Shown: in pieces, positions 29,098 through 38,693 of the stretch
How positions within the stretch are numbered: the stretch's first letter is position 1
Layout of the letters: each line of letters starts with the position of its first letter
Assembly (NCBI GenBank): GCA_944384155.1
Contig: CALWSG010000002.1
Coordinates: 1-64,000, forward strand
DNA from: an uncultured Lachnospiraceae bacterium
GTDB taxonomy: Bacteria > Bacillota > Clostridia > Lachnospirales > Lachnospiraceae
Reading direction: 5' to 3'
DNA length: 64,000 bases
Position numbers and translations under genes: made by a program
Notes under the pieces: model-generated
The model's database searches: none
What the model was told of the DNA's origin: nothing
The model's input: the letters and a program-made list of their open reading frames with translations, nothing else

Positions 29098-29934
29098 TTA
29101 ATTATTTGGGTAAAGAGTGTCGTAAAGCCCTTCAATGATATATTCAATAAAAGAATCATCAGTATCGGGAAAAGACTCTTTTACCTTAGACTGGATATAT
29201 TCAGTGCGTTCAAGATATTTTTCTTCGGGAGCAGTATTATCATTTAAGCTTTCGTCAAAAGAAGTAAGGTCTAATTCATCGGTTATATATGTCTGTATTT
29301 TTTCCTGAAGGCTATCCTCCTCCTTTATTTTCTTTTCAAGCTTTTTGGCATTTCTAAATGATAAAATTCCCATAATAACAAACAGTACAAATAAAAATCC
29401 CATGGTTCCAAGAAACAATATTCTTGAGGCACCGGAAAAAGGAAACCTGTATATGCCGGTAATATCTAAAACCATAACAATAAGTCCAATAAATCCGACT
29501 ATGAGAAGACTGGCGGCGGAGGAATTAACATTTGCGTATTTTTCTTCTGCCGATATGTAGGTTTTGGGAGTGTCGATATCTTCTTCCTCAGATATAATAT
29601 TATCTGCAATTTTACTTATTTCCACTTTTTCCAAAGGGGAAAAGTCATATTTAAAATCCTCCTTAATAAATAATATAAGCTGTTTTTTTGCATCAGTCTC
29701 TTCGCTGATTTCACATATTATATGATATAATCCTGAAGCAGCATCATAGTAGTACTGTACAGTTTCAAAGCCTATATCAAGAAGATGATTATAAATATTT
29801 AAAGATACCTCCTCATTTTTAAAAGTAAATATGTCTGTGTAATCACCGGGATTACCCTTCATCAAATCTACCATGCAGTCAGGACATGAAGTTTCATTTT
29901 CATATTCTGCTTTACATATAGGACACCATGCCAT
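29098..29934 (-). CDS. Zinc-ribbon integral membrane protein, unknown function
   Basis: 278 aa on the minus strand, ATG at 29934 with AAGGAG upstream. MAWCPICKAEY and SCPDCMVDL form a CxxC...CxxC zinc ribbon. The next ~75 residues resemble a compact alpha/beta domain (DIFTFKNEEVSLNIYNHLLDI, listed for location). Two transmembrane helices lie near residues 140-160 and 170-190, followed by a charged helical tail. With the convergent neighbour it makes a pair of zinc-ribbon membrane proteins. I do not recognise a function. Confidence 0.78.
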   Translation of the reverse strand: MAWCPICKAEYENETSCPDCMVDLMKGNPGDYTDIFTFKNEEVSLNIYNHLLDIGFETVQYYYDAASGLYHIICEISEETDAKKQLILFIKEDFKYDFSPLEKVEISKIADNIISEEEDIDTPKTYISAEEKYANVNSSAASLLIVGFIGLIVMVLDITGIYRFPFSGASRILFLGTMGFLFVLFVIMGILSFRNAKKLEKKIKEEDSLQEKIQTYITDELDLTSFDESLNDNTAPEEKYLERTEYIQSKVKESFPDTDDSFIEYIIEGLYDTLYPNN

Positions 29935-30073
29935 AAATAAATATCTCCTTTATAAATGTAATAGAAAATCAATGTATTATATGATAAAATAACTAAGGTG
30001 TATTATATAATAAAAAGAAAACAATCACAAGACTTACGGTGTGAATTCTTTGTGATAATTGAGAGGAAAGTAT

Positions 30074-30553
30074 ATGAAAATAACGGTTATTGCAGTGGGC
30101 CGCATAAAAGAAAAACATTATACAATGGCGGCAGATGAATATGTAAAACGTCTTGGACGATACGCCAAGCTTGAAATAGTAGAGGTTGCCGATGAAAAGA
30201 CGCCGGATGGTGCAACAGAGAATGAGGAGGAACTTATAAGGACGAAGGAGGGGGAGAGGATAATTAAATATATTAAAGAGGGAGCATATGTTATAACCTT
30301 GGAGATAGAAGGCAAAATGCTTGATTCAGTGGAACTGTCAGAAAAAATACACAATATAGGTCTGTCAGGAAAAAGTCATATTATATTTATAATAGGAGGT
30401 TCCTTGGGGTTATCAAAGGAGGTTAAGAATAAAGCAGATTTCAGGCTTAGCTTTTCTAAAATGACATTTCCTCATCAGCTTATGAGAGTTATACTTTTGG
30501 AGCAGGTGTACAGAAGCTTTAGGATTTTGGGAAATGAACCGTACCACAAGTAG
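30074..30553 (+). CDS. rlmH: 23S rRNA (pseudouridine-1915-N3)-methyltransferase
   Basis: SPOUT-fold methyltransferase acting on pseudouridine 1915 of 23S rRNA in the assembled ribosome. The knot region FIIGGSLGLSKEV lies near residue 103, and the C-terminal MTFPHQLMRVILLEQVYRS and NEPYHK are diagnostic. ATG 30074 with AGAGGA just upstream gives 159 aa, the family length; the TTG at 30059 is rejected. It is a stand-alone gene here. Confidence 0.96.
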   Translation: MKITVIAVGRIKEKHYTMAADEYVKRLGRYAKLEIVEVADEKTPDGATENEEELIRTKEGERIIKYIKEGAYVITLEIEGKMLDSVELSEKIHNIGLSGKSHIIFIIGGSLGLSKEVKNKADFRLSFSKMTFPHQLMRVILLEQVYRSFRILGNEPYHK

Positions 30554-30664
30554 GAGGTTAAAAACAGAGATTGCTTCTATTGCAGAGGAGATAGAAGAAT
30601 TGTAATAAAATAAATGTATGAAAATATGTTTACTAAAGTGAAGTATAAAAATTCAAAACATACC

Positions 30665-30688
30665 GAACCGGAAGATTGTTTTAACGAC
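30665..30688 (+). promoter_or_regulatory. Candidate ECF-type promoter upstream of the extended sigma factor
   Basis: GAACC (30665-30669) and CGAC (30685-30688) are 15 bp apart, resembling the AAC/CGTC layout of ECF sigma promoters, which are often autoregulatory. The implied start near 30695 leaves a 34-nt leader before ATG 30729. A TATAAT also occurs at 30692 but has no matching -35. Confidence 0.35.
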
Positions 30689-30728
30689 TAATATAATGAA
30701 AGCTTTCAAAAAGGAACAGGATGTGAAA

Positions 30729-32387
30729 ATGAAAAAGAAAGAAGTATTAGATTATGTGGAATACACATTGAAATATGCAGAGTATAAATGTGGAACTTCA
30801 GAGGATGCAAAAGATATTAGCCAAGAGGTGCTGCTTGAAATGCTTGTGGCCATAGAAAAAGGACAGAAGATAAGCAGTCCGAAAGCATGGATATCATCAG
30901 TAGTAAATAATAAGTATATGGACATTTTGCGAAGAAAATACAAGAGAAGAGAAGTGTATTATGATGTAGCATATGAAGAAATAACATATAATGATGATAT
31001 CCTTGATAAGATGATTGACAGTCAGGAATATGTACAGGTAAGAAAAAGAATAGCATATTTGACAAAAATCTATAGAGAAGTAATTATAAGATATTATTTT
31101 AACAGGCAAAGTATAAAAGCAATAGCAGAGGATTTGAGGATTCCGCAAAATACTGTAAAGTCAAGGCTCGATGTGGGTAGAAAGCATATTCGGAAAGGTA
31201 TGGATATGAGTGAAAGAAAATATGTTAAGCAAAGCATGGAACCAGATGATTTATGGTTGAGTATTAATGGAAGATGTGGAAGCAACGGTGAACCTTGCAA
31301 TATAATTGGAAGCGGAGATAAAATAATAATGAATATACTTATTTTGGCTTATGACAAGCCTCTTGATATTTCTGAAATATCAGAAAGAATAGGTATACCA
31401 TGTGCATATCTTGAACCAATAATAAAGGAGCTTGTTGATGCTCAACTGATGAACAAAATTCAAAATAAGGTTTATACGGATTTTATCATATATTCGGTAG
31501 AGGATATGTATAAAAGTTATGAATTGGAAAATATTTATGCACAAGAAATTTATGCAGAAGTAATTGATATTATAAATAGACATTTCCAAAACATAGACAA
31601 GTATATAGTAAACAGTTTAAGTGAATATCAAAAAAATGTGCTGTTAAGTTATTTTGCAATAAAGACATTAACAACGTCTATGTACCGAATTAGAGATGAT
31701 TTGGCGGGGCATATACGATTTGAAGATTATCCTGACAGACCTAATCAAGGGAAGTGGTATGCAACAGGATATCATTACCCGGCAGGGTTTGACTATGAAA
31801 ATGAAATAGGAAAATCATATATCATATCCGGAGAATCTTATAATCAATATGATAGTAAAAACAGAGATGGTCATATAGGTGTACTGGAGTTTGAAACAAA
31901 GCTTGGGTATACCAGAAGATATTGGAGAAAGCTTATTAGCAAAGAACATGATGATTGTGTAAAAGAATTTTTGAAAATTATGTATCTTTGCGGAATGGGT
32001 GATGAGAAATCTTTATTTGATAAATATGGAATGGTAATTGAGAGCAAGGCATTGAAAAATATTGATTCATTGGAGGCAAGTGGATTTTTATCAAAGGATA
32101 AAAAAGTAAATGTACCTATATTAACGGAAAAACAATTTAAAAATGTGAGAAAGTGTATTACAAGCTGCGAAAATGAATTAAAAGGAAAATATGGTCATAT
32201 TTATAGAGAAATTTATATGAATAACTATATTTCAGTACCAAAACATATACAAAGTATACCTGAATATTTGAAATATATGCAGCAAGTAAATTTACCTATG
32301 ATGATTATATTAAAGGCAAAAGAAAATGGGAAAATATTTGAAGGTGCAGAATATAATTTACCGGCAGTAGTTATTGTGGAGAAATAG
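30729..32387 (+). CDS. Large ECF-like sigma factor with winged-helix and long C-terminal extension
   Basis: 552 aa from ATG 30729, chosen because AGGAACAGG lies 8 nt upstream; the ATG at 30696 has no RBS. Residues ~15-75 look like sigma region 2 (DAKDISQEVLLEML, SPKAWISSVVNNKYMDILRR). Residues ~115-170 look like region 4, with a helix-turn-helix (SIKAIAEDLRIPQNTVKSRL). A winged-helix-like segment follows at ~205-265 (LDISEISERIGIP), then ~290 residues without a recognised fold. ECF factors are usually near 180 aa, so two thirds of this protein is extra. No anti-sigma gene is adjacent, and the extension may regulate it in cis. Targets unknown. Confidence 0.8.
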   Translation: MKKKEVLDYVEYTLKYAEYKCGTSEDAKDISQEVLLEMLVAIEKGQKISSPKAWISSVVNNKYMDILRRKYKRREVYYDVAYEEITYNDDILDKMIDSQEYVQVRKRIAYLTKIYREVIIRYYFNRQSIKAIAEDLRIPQNTVKSRLDVGRKHIRKGMDMSERKYVKQSMEPDDLWLSINGRCGSNGEPCNIIGSGDKIIMNILILAYDKPLDISEISERIGIPCAYLEPIIKELVDAQLMNKIQNKVYTDFIIYSVEDMYKSYELENIYAQEIYAEVIDIINRHFQNIDKYIVNSLSEYQKNVLLSYFAIKTLTTSMYRIRDDLAGHIRFEDYPDRPNQGKWYATGYHYPAGFDYENEIGKSYIISGESYNQYDSKNRDGHIGVLEFETKLGYTRRYWRKLISKEHDDCVKEFLKIMYLCGMGDEKSLFDKYGMVIESKALKNIDSLEASGFLSKDKKVNVPILTEKQFKNVRKCITSCENELKGKYGHIYREIYMNNYISVPKHIQSIPEYLKYMQQVNLPMMIILKAKENGKIFEGAEYNLPAVVIVEK

Positions 32388-32408
32388 TTAAATAATTTAA
32401 TTAACAGT

Positions 32409-32447
32409 AAAATGGCTGATATTCAGAAATGGATACCGGTCATTTTT
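32409..32447 (+). terminator. Possible terminator after the extended sigma gene
   Basis: AAAATGGCTGATAT (from 32409) pairs imperfectly, with two wobbles and a mismatch, with ATACCGGTCATTTT (to 32446), followed by TT. Confidence 0.5.
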
Positions 32448-32472
32448 AATTATTGGAGAGATTATATTGAGC

Positions 32473-32500
32473 TTGAATTTGTTATATAATGAAGTATAAT
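32473..32500 (+). promoter_or_regulatory. Promoter for the HAD hydrolase gene
   Basis: TTGAAT (32473-32478), 16 bp, TATAAT (32495-32500). A second TATAAT at 32485 has no spaced -35. The roughly 100-nt leader contains CCGCA/TGCGG arms but no motif I recognise. Confidence 0.6.
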
Positions 32501-32610
32501 AGCTTATAGTGGAGCTGCAAAGAATATTTTGCCGCAGAGCAAAATTGCCTATGGGGAATGTCATTTGCGGATTATATCAATAAAAATCTACGGTATGGAG
32601 GATTAGAATA

Positions 32611-33291
32611 ATGGATATAAAGGCAGTGATTTTTGATATGTACGAAACACTTATAACACAGTATAGAAATGAGCCTTATTTCACCGGTAATATTGCAAAG
32701 GATGCAGGTATAGAGGAAAAATCCTTCAGGAAATACTGGAGTGTTACAGAGGAGGACAGAACCTTAGGAAGAGCTTCGTTAAAGGGTGTTACAGGCAGCA
32801 TTATGCAAAGGTTTAACTGCTATTCAAAGGAAAGGCTTGACTATATATACAGTCAGCGTATAAAGTCAAAAAGTGAACAGTTTAACCATCTTCACAGCGA
32901 AATACTTCCCATGCTGAAAGCACTTAAGGAAAATAATATCAAGACAGGAATTATAAGCAACTGCTATCTTGAGGAGGCAGAGGTAATTGAAAACAGCCTT
33001 CTTTATCCATATTTTGATGTTGTTGTACTATCATGCAGGGAGGGAATACAAAAGCCGGAGTTAAAAATATATAATCTTTGTATGGAAAGACTTAATATAT
33101 TGCCAAAGAACTGTCTTTATGCAGGTGACGGAGGCTGTAGGGAGTTATACGGAGCAAAAGAGGCGGGAATGAATACTTTTCAGGCTTGCTGGTATATAAA
33201 AGAATGGCAGGAGGATTACAGACAGAAGGAGTTTGAAGCTGTTTACAGCCCTATGGAGATAGTAAACATAATATCAGGACAAGATACATAG
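32611..33291 (+). CDS. HAD-superfamily hydrolase
   Basis: 226 aa, cytoplasmic. Motif I is IFDMYETL, keeping the nucleophile Asp8 but with Tyr at the second acidic position of the usual DxD. That pattern is seen in the haloacid-dehalogenase-like branch and less often in phosphatases. Motif II is IISNCY near residue 113, the motif III lysine is in IQKPELKIY near 150, and motif IV is YAGDGGCREL near 171. An all-helical cap lies between motifs I and II. Substrate cannot be told. It is followed 101 bp later by ddh. Confidence 0.85.
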   Translation: MDIKAVIFDMYETLITQYRNEPYFTGNIAKDAGIEEKSFRKYWSVTEEDRTLGRASLKGVTGSIMQRFNCYSKERLDYIYSQRIKSKSEQFNHLHSEILPMLKALKENNIKTGIISNCYLEEAEVIENSLLYPYFDVVVLSCREGIQKPELKIYNLCMERLNILPKNCLYAGDGGCRELYGAKEAGMNTFQACWYIKEWQEDYRQKEFEAVYSPMEIVNIISGQDT

Positions 33292-33392
33292 TACAGTATT
33301 AATATTGTTTTTTAAAAAAGTACATAGTATAATATGACTTATCAGATAATAAACAGATACATATAAAATATGAAGACAAGTGAGGAAGAGAA

Positions 33393-34379
33393 ATGAGTAT
33401 AAGAATCGGAATTTTAGGTTATGGAAATTTGGGAAGAGGCGTAGAGTGTGCTATTAGGCAAAACCAAGATATGGAGCTTATGGCAGTGTTTACGAGAAGA
33501 GCACCTGAAACAGTAAAAATATTGACAGAAACAGCAAAGGTATGTCATATAAATGATGTGTCAGACTGGAAAGACAAAATAGATGTTATGATACTCTGTG
33601 GGGGCAGTGCCACAGATTTGCCGGAGCAGACAAAGGAATATGCCAGGATATTTAATGTTGTTGACAGCTTTGACACACATGCAAAGATACCTGAGCATTT
33701 TGAAAATGTAGATGCAGCTTCAAAGTCAGGCAATAATGTTGCCATAATATCAGTGGGCTGGGACCCGGGAATGTTTTCACTTAGCCGTATGTATGCAAAC
33801 GCCATACTTCCGGAGGGAAAGGATTATACCTTCTGGGGCAAGGGGGTAAGCCAGGGACACTCAGATGCCATAAGAAGAGTTGAGGGGGTAAAGGATGGAA
33901 AGCAATATACCATACCTGTTGAGTCGGCACTGGAGGCGGTAAGAAATGGAGAGAATCCTGAACTTACAACAAGACAGAAGCATATAAGAGAATGCTTTGT
34001 GGTTCTTGAGGAGGGTGCCGATGCAAAAAAGGTAGAGGCAGAAATTAAGAATATGCCAAATTATTTTGCTGATTATGATACTACGGTACACTTTATATCA
34101 GAGGAGGAATTGAAGGCAAAGCACAGCGGTATTCCTCACGGAGGATTTGTCTTAAGAAGCGGAAAGACAGGAGTGAATAAGGAAAACAACCATATTATAG
34201 AGTATAGCTTAAGGCTTGATTCAAATCCTGAATTTACGGCAAGCGTTATAGCGGCATATGCAAGAGCTGCTTACAGACTTTCAAAAGAGGGACAGTCAGG
34301 CTGCAAGACAGTATTTGACATTCCACCGGCATATTTAAGTGAAAAGTCAGGTGAGGAGTTAAGAGCGACACTTTTATAA
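33393..34379 (+). CDS. ddh: meso-Diaminopimelate D-dehydrogenase
   Basis: NADPH-dependent reductive amination of tetrahydrodipicolinate directly to meso-DAP, a one-step route to lysine and the peptidoglycan cross-link residue. The N-terminal Rossmann motif is GILGYGNLGRGVE. Diagnostic segments are SVGWDPGMFSLSRMYA near residue 125, GKGVSQGHSDAIRR near 150 and IPHGGFVLRSG near 247. At 328 aa it has the expected length. It implies meso-DAP peptidoglycan, in line with the Mur genes earlier in the window. Confidence 0.95.
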   Translation: MSIRIGILGYGNLGRGVECAIRQNQDMELMAVFTRRAPETVKILTETAKVCHINDVSDWKDKIDVMILCGGSATDLPEQTKEYARIFNVVDSFDTHAKIPEHFENVDAASKSGNNVAIISVGWDPGMFSLSRMYANAILPEGKDYTFWGKGVSQGHSDAIRRVEGVKDGKQYTIPVESALEAVRNGENPELTTRQKHIRECFVVLEEGADAKKVEAEIKNMPNYFADYDTTVHFISEEELKAKHSGIPHGGFVLRSGKTGVNKENNHIIEYSLRLDSNPEFTASVIAAYARAAYRLSKEGQSGCKTVFDIPPAYLSEKSGEELRATLL

Positions 34380-34401
34380 ATAGTATTAGAAAGGGATAAG
34401 C

Positions 34402-35643
34402 ATGGAAACAAAGAGAGTAGTAGTTACGGGAATGGGAGTTATTACGCCGATAGGAAATACAGTAAAGGATTTTTGGCAGGGAATACTTGAAAATAAAGTA
34501 GGGATACACCCGATTATTAACTTTGATACATCAAATTACAGGGCAAAGCTTTCAGCAGATGTATTGGATTTTAATCCAAAGGAACGCCTTGATGCAAAGG
34601 CGGCAAAGAGAATGGACAGATTTTCACAGTTTGCCGTTGCAGCGGCAAAGGAGGCAATGGAGGACGCAGGAATAGATATGTCAAAGGAAGACAGCTACAG
34701 AGTAGGCGTATCCATAGGCTCAGGAGTGGGAAGTCTTATGGGAATAGAAAGAGAATACGATAAGCTTCTTGAAAAAGGTCCAAACAGAATAAGCCCTATA
34801 ACTGCACCTTTAGTGCTTGGAAATATGGCTGCCGCTAATGTATCCATGGAGTTTGGTGCCAACGGAAAATCAATAGATGTAGTTACTGCTTGTGCCACCG
34901 GAACAAATTCCATAGGTGAGGGTTACCGTGCCATAAAGTATGGGGAGGCGGACATTATGATTGCAGGAGGTGTTGACAGCTCCATAAGCAAATTCGGAGT
35001 AGCTACATTTCAGGCATTAACTGCACTGACTGAATCAGAGGATCCGTATAATGCATCTATCCCTTTTGATAAGAGAAGAAACGGCTTTGTTACAGGGGAG
35101 GGTGCAGGAGTTTTAGTACTTGAGGAGCTTAATCATGCATTAAAAAGAGGAGCCAATATATATGGAGAAGTTGCAGGGTATGGTGCTACCTGTGATGCCA
35201 ACCATATAACAACACCTAAGGAGGACGGCTCATGTGCTGCCATGGCAATGACATTAGCTATGAGAGAGGCAGAGATGGCACCGGAGGATATACAGTATAT
35301 TAATGCCCATGGAACAAGCACAGTTTATAATGACTTGTTTGAAACAAGAGCTATAAAGAGGGCATTTGGAGATTATGCATATAAGGTAAAAATAAATTCA
35401 ACAAAGTCAATGATAGGTCATTTATTCGGTGCAGGTGGTGCAGTTGAGCTTATTACCTGCATAAAGTCAATAAATGAAGGATATATACATCCGACTGTGG
35501 GGCTTAAGGAGGATGACCCTGAATGTGACCTTGACTATACAAAGGGACAGGGAGTTCATATGGAGGTAAATGCAGCAATAAGCAATTCACTAGGTTTTGG
35601 CGGACATAATGCTTCTATTATAGTCAAAAAGTGGAAGGTATAA
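34402..35643 (+). CDS. fabF: Beta-ketoacyl-ACP synthase II
   Basis: Condensing enzyme of fatty-acid elongation. The catalytic triad is visible: Cys near residue 164 in VTACATGTNS, His near 304 in NAHGTSTVYND and His near 341 in MIGHLFGAGG. The C-terminal glycine loop NSLGFGGHNAS is intact. 413 aa is the family length. It is isolated from other fab genes here, lying 22 bp after ddh, so the pair may be cotranscribed. Confidence 0.96.
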   Translation: METKRVVVTGMGVITPIGNTVKDFWQGILENKVGIHPIINFDTSNYRAKLSADVLDFNPKERLDAKAAKRMDRFSQFAVAAAKEAMEDAGIDMSKEDSYRVGVSIGSGVGSLMGIEREYDKLLEKGPNRISPITAPLVLGNMAAANVSMEFGANGKSIDVVTACATGTNSIGEGYRAIKYGEADIMIAGGVDSSISKFGVATFQALTALTESEDPYNASIPFDKRRNGFVTGEGAGVLVLEELNHALKRGANIYGEVAGYGATCDANHITTPKEDGSCAAMAMTLAMREAEMAPEDIQYINAHGTSTVYNDLFETRAIKRAFGDYAYKVKINSTKSMIGHLFGAGGAVELITCIKSINEGYIHPTVGLKEDDPECDLDYTKGQGVHMEVNAAISNSLGFGGHNASIIVKKWKV

Positions 35644-35714
35644 AAATGCATGAAGAAATATTGTATGGGCTATACTCTGTAATGAAATAACGTAATAGGT
35701 GGGAGGTATAGGGA

Positions 35715-37214
35715 ATGTCTCAAATATTTAGTGAGTTTTTGGAGTATTATAAGGAAATTAAAAGATATGAGGAAACAGCCGGAATAATATCATGGGAGCT
35801 TCACACTGAGGCATCACAAAAAGCATCCGATAATCTTATAGAGCTTCAGTCATTTTATGAAGGCAGGGCATTTGAGATGAGTACATGTGATAAAATGGGA
35901 GATTATCTTTATAAACTTTTATCAGATGATGAGTATGAAAGCATGCCTCGTGAGTGGCAGCTATCTGTAAAAAAGCTTAAAAGAGAGTATGAGGAAAACA
36001 AAAACATTCCCCTAGAGTTTTATAAAGAGTACTCAAAAACAGTGGCGAAAGCAGAGGATGTGTGGCAGAATGCAAAGCGAAACAATGATTTGGACAGCTT
36101 TATGCCGTACCTTGAGAAAATTACGGACAATCTTAAAGAAATGTGCAGTTACAGAAGACCTGACAAGAATCCCTATGACTTACTTTTAAGCGACAATGAA
36201 AAGGGAATGGAAAGAGAGCAGATTGACAAAATATTTGAAGAAATAAAAAAAGAGTTAATTCCATTTGTAAAGAAAATTACAGAAAAAAATCAGCCTGACA
36301 GACGTAAATTCACGGGACATTTTGATATAAACAAGCAAAAAGAGCTGTCAGTTTTTCTGCTGGAGTATATAGGTTTTAATATGGATGCAGGAATACTGGC
36401 GGAAAGTGAGCATCCGTTTACGTCAGGAATAACAAGAGATGATGTAAGGCTGACAAATCATTATGACGAGACAAATATTATAAATCCAATTTTTAGTATT
36501 ATACATGAGGGAGGTCATGGAATATTTGAGCAGAATTCAGATGCAAAATATTTTGGAACACCCTTATCAAGCTGTAGCTATATGGGACTTCATGAAAGCC
36601 AGTCACGATTTTATGAAAATATATTGGGAAGAAATATTAATTTTTGGAAGCCGATATATTACAAGATAAAGGAGCTTTTTCCACAGTATGAGAATATTAA
36701 ATTAGAGGAATTTTACAGGGAGATAAATCATGTGGAAAGGGGGCTTATAAGAATAGACAGCGATGAGGTTACTTACTGTTTTCACATTATTATAAGATAT
36801 GAGATAGAGAGAGAGCTTTTTGAAGGCAACATCAGAATAAGTGATATTCCAAAGCTTTGGAGGGAGAAGATGAATGAATACTTGGGAATTGAGCCATCAG
36901 ATGATGCAAAGGGAGTACTTCAGGATTCCCACTGGAGCGGAGGAGCCTTTGGGTATTTTCCATCATATCTTATAGGTTCGGTTTATGATGGCATGCTTTA
37001 TGAGAGAATAGAGGAAGAGCTTGGAAGCATAGATAAAATATTGTCGGAGGGAAATATAAAGGATATAACAAGGTGGCTTAACGAAAATATTCACAGAGAA
37101 GGAACATCCGCCCAGCCTAAGGAGCTTATTGAAACATTATGCAAAAGAGAGGTATCGGCAAAACCTCTTATAAAGTATTTTAAGAAAAAATATGGAGAGC
37201 TTTATGGAGTTTAA
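35715..37214 (+). CDS. M32-family metallocarboxypeptidase
   Basis: Zinc carboxypeptidase of the Taq/Pfu type. The metal-binding HEGGH motif lies near residue 264, followed by the conserved segments MGLHESQSRFYEN near 290 and IRIDSDEVTYCFHI near 345. It is largely helical and 499 aa, as usual for M32, with no signal peptide, so it is probably cytosolic. The RBS GGGAGGTATAGGGA is strong. Likely role is turnover of peptides from the C-terminus. Confidence 0.93.
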   Translation: MSQIFSEFLEYYKEIKRYEETAGIISWELHTEASQKASDNLIELQSFYEGRAFEMSTCDKMGDYLYKLLSDDEYESMPREWQLSVKKLKREYEENKNIPLEFYKEYSKTVAKAEDVWQNAKRNNDLDSFMPYLEKITDNLKEMCSYRRPDKNPYDLLLSDNEKGMEREQIDKIFEEIKKELIPFVKKITEKNQPDRRKFTGHFDINKQKELSVFLLEYIGFNMDAGILAESEHPFTSGITRDDVRLTNHYDETNIINPIFSIIHEGGHGIFEQNSDAKYFGTPLSSCSYMGLHESQSRFYENILGRNINFWKPIYYKIKELFPQYENIKLEEFYREINHVERGLIRIDSDEVTYCFHIIIRYEIERELFEGNIRISDIPKLWREKMNEYLGIEPSDDAKGVLQDSHWSGGAFGYFPSYLIGSVYDGMLYERIEEELGSIDKILSEGNIKDITRWLNENIHREGTSAQPKELIETLCKREVSAKPLIKYFKKKYGELYGV

Positions 37215-37228
37215 TTGAAAAAAGTCAC

Positions 37229-37256
37229 TTGACACTTTCTGTCATATGAGTATAAT
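37229..37256 (+). promoter_or_regulatory. Promoter of the T-box-trpD unit
   Basis: Perfect TTGACA (37229-37234) and TATAAT (37251-37256) with a 16-bp spacer, just after the M32 gene. Predicted start near 37263. Confidence 0.85.
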
Positions 37257-37262
37257 AAAATC

Positions 37263-37559
37263 AAACCGATGATGTGGAGATAAAAATAAAATATGCGCCT
37301 ACAGAGAGCAGGGATTGCTGAGAACCTGCGGAAATGCAGTTTATTAAATGGACCACGGAGGGCATGGTGAAAGGATATATTTAAGTGTAGATATATCTTA
37401 GTATTGCATGACGTGAAGGCATACGTTAGTTGTCAGGAATATGATAGTATTCTGCAGAGAGTGTGGATTCCACAAATCAAGGTGGCACCGCGGTACATAA
37501 TAAAGAGTTATTACCGTCCTTGACAAAAGCACAGGTTTATTGTCATGGGCGGTTTTTTA
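37263..37559 (+). promoter_or_regulatory. T-box leader, probable tryptophan specifier (UGG)
   Basis: The T-box sequence AAGGTGGCACCGCGGT is at 37479-37494. A terminator with stem ACCGTCC-TGACAA / TTGTCA-GGGCGGT (37513-37553) and T-run follows. The leader upstream has room for Stem I. AAATGGACC puts a candidate TGG specifier at 37349-37351, which matches the downstream trpD. Uncharged tRNA-Trp would stabilise the antiterminator and allow transcription. The specifier was read by eye without folding Stem I. Confidence 0.88.
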
Positions 37560-37655
37560 TTTTTTTAAATTTCTTCATGGCATTATATAAAATGTGCAAA
37601 GATTAACTTTTATTTTTATTTATATGCATTTTATAGTGCAGGAATGGAGGAAATC

Positions 37656-38663
37656 ATGATTAAAGAAGCAATAGCAAAATTAGCAAAGAGGCAGGATTTG
37701 GATAATGATACCATGACCACGGTGATGAATGAAATTATGGACGGTGAGGCAACAGACGCACAAAAAGCATCATTTTTAACGGCACTGTCCATGAAGGGTG
37801 AGACCATAGAGGAGATAACCTCCGCAGCAAAGGTAATGAGACAGCATTGTGAGAAGTTTTTAAATGACATGGATGTGCTGGAAATCGTGGGAACAGGGGG
37901 AGACGGGTCAAATACATTTAATATATCAACACTTGCCTCACTAGTAGTATCGTCAACAGGAGTGCCTGTTGCAAAGCACGGTAACAGGGCTGCGTCAAGC
38001 AAATGCGGAACGGCAGACTGTCTGGAAGCATTGGGAGTAAAAATAGATTTGGCACCTGCTGCAAGTGCCCAGATTTTAAAGGAGTTAAACATATGCTTTT
38101 TATTTGCCCAGAAATATCATACAGCTATGCGTTTTGTGGGAAGTGTGAGAAAAGAAATGGGAATACGAACATTGTTTAATATATTGGGACCTCTTGCAAA
38201 TCCTGCCGGTGCAAGTATGCAGCTTCTTGGAGTATACAGCGAAGAGCTGGTGGAGCCATTGGCGAGGGTGCTTTCAAATCTCGGTGTAAAGAGTGCAATG
38301 GTAGTATATGGAAAAGACAGTATAGATGAAATATCATTAAGTGATGCAACGGCAGTGTGCGAGGTAAGAGACGGGCAGTTTAAGTCATATACAATAACAC
38401 CTGAGGAGTATGGCTTTAAAAGATGCAGTAAAAGTGAGCTTATTGGGGGTACACCTGAAGAAAATGCCGGGATAGCAAGAAGTATTTTATCCGGAGAAAA
38501 GGGACCAAAGACAGATGCAGTTATTTTTAATGCAGGAGCTGCAATTCATATTGCAAGGGAAAACTGTTCAATAGAGGAAGGAATAAAAATGGCAAGAGAG
38601 GCTCTTGAAAGCGGAAAGGCATTGGAGCAGCTTGAAAGGTTTATTAAAGCAACAAATGAATAA
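37656..38663 (+). CDS. trpD: Anthranilate phosphoribosyltransferase
   Basis: Transfers phosphoribose from PRPP to anthranilate in tryptophan synthesis. The PRPP loop [15 protein letters not shown] lies near residue 78. [21 protein letters not shown] (for location, near 107) and [13 protein letters not shown] near 165 are also present. ATG 37656 with GGAGG upstream gives MIKEAIAKL and 335 aa; the ATG at 37644 is less likely. No other trp gene is adjacent. The T-box leader supports tryptophan control and argues against the related nucleoside phosphorylases. Confidence 0.93.
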   Translation: MIKEAIAKLAKRQDLDNDTMTTVMNEIMDGEATDAQKASFLTALSMKGETIEEITSAAKVMRQHCEKFLNDMDVLEIVGTGGDGSNTFNISTLASLVVSSTGVPVAKHGNRAASSKCGTADCLEALGVKIDLAPAASAQILKELNICFLFAQKYHTAMRFVGSVRKEMGIRTLFNILGPLANPAGASMQLLGVYSEELVEPLARVLSNLGVKSAMVVYGKDSIDEISLSDATAVCEVRDGQFKSYTITPEEYGFKRCSKSELIGGTPEENAGIARSILSGEKGPKTDAVIFNAGAAIHIARENCSIEEGIKMAREALESGKALEQLERFIKATNE

Positions 38664-38693
38664 ATAATTATTTTAATTAACTTTCGGAGGAAT

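Noticed and set aside
30534..30605. 23-codon ORF overlapping the end of rlmH, and a CFYC-containing frame after the rlmH stop
   Set aside because: Very short, no clear RBS, no recognised family; could be remnants but there is nothing to support a gene.
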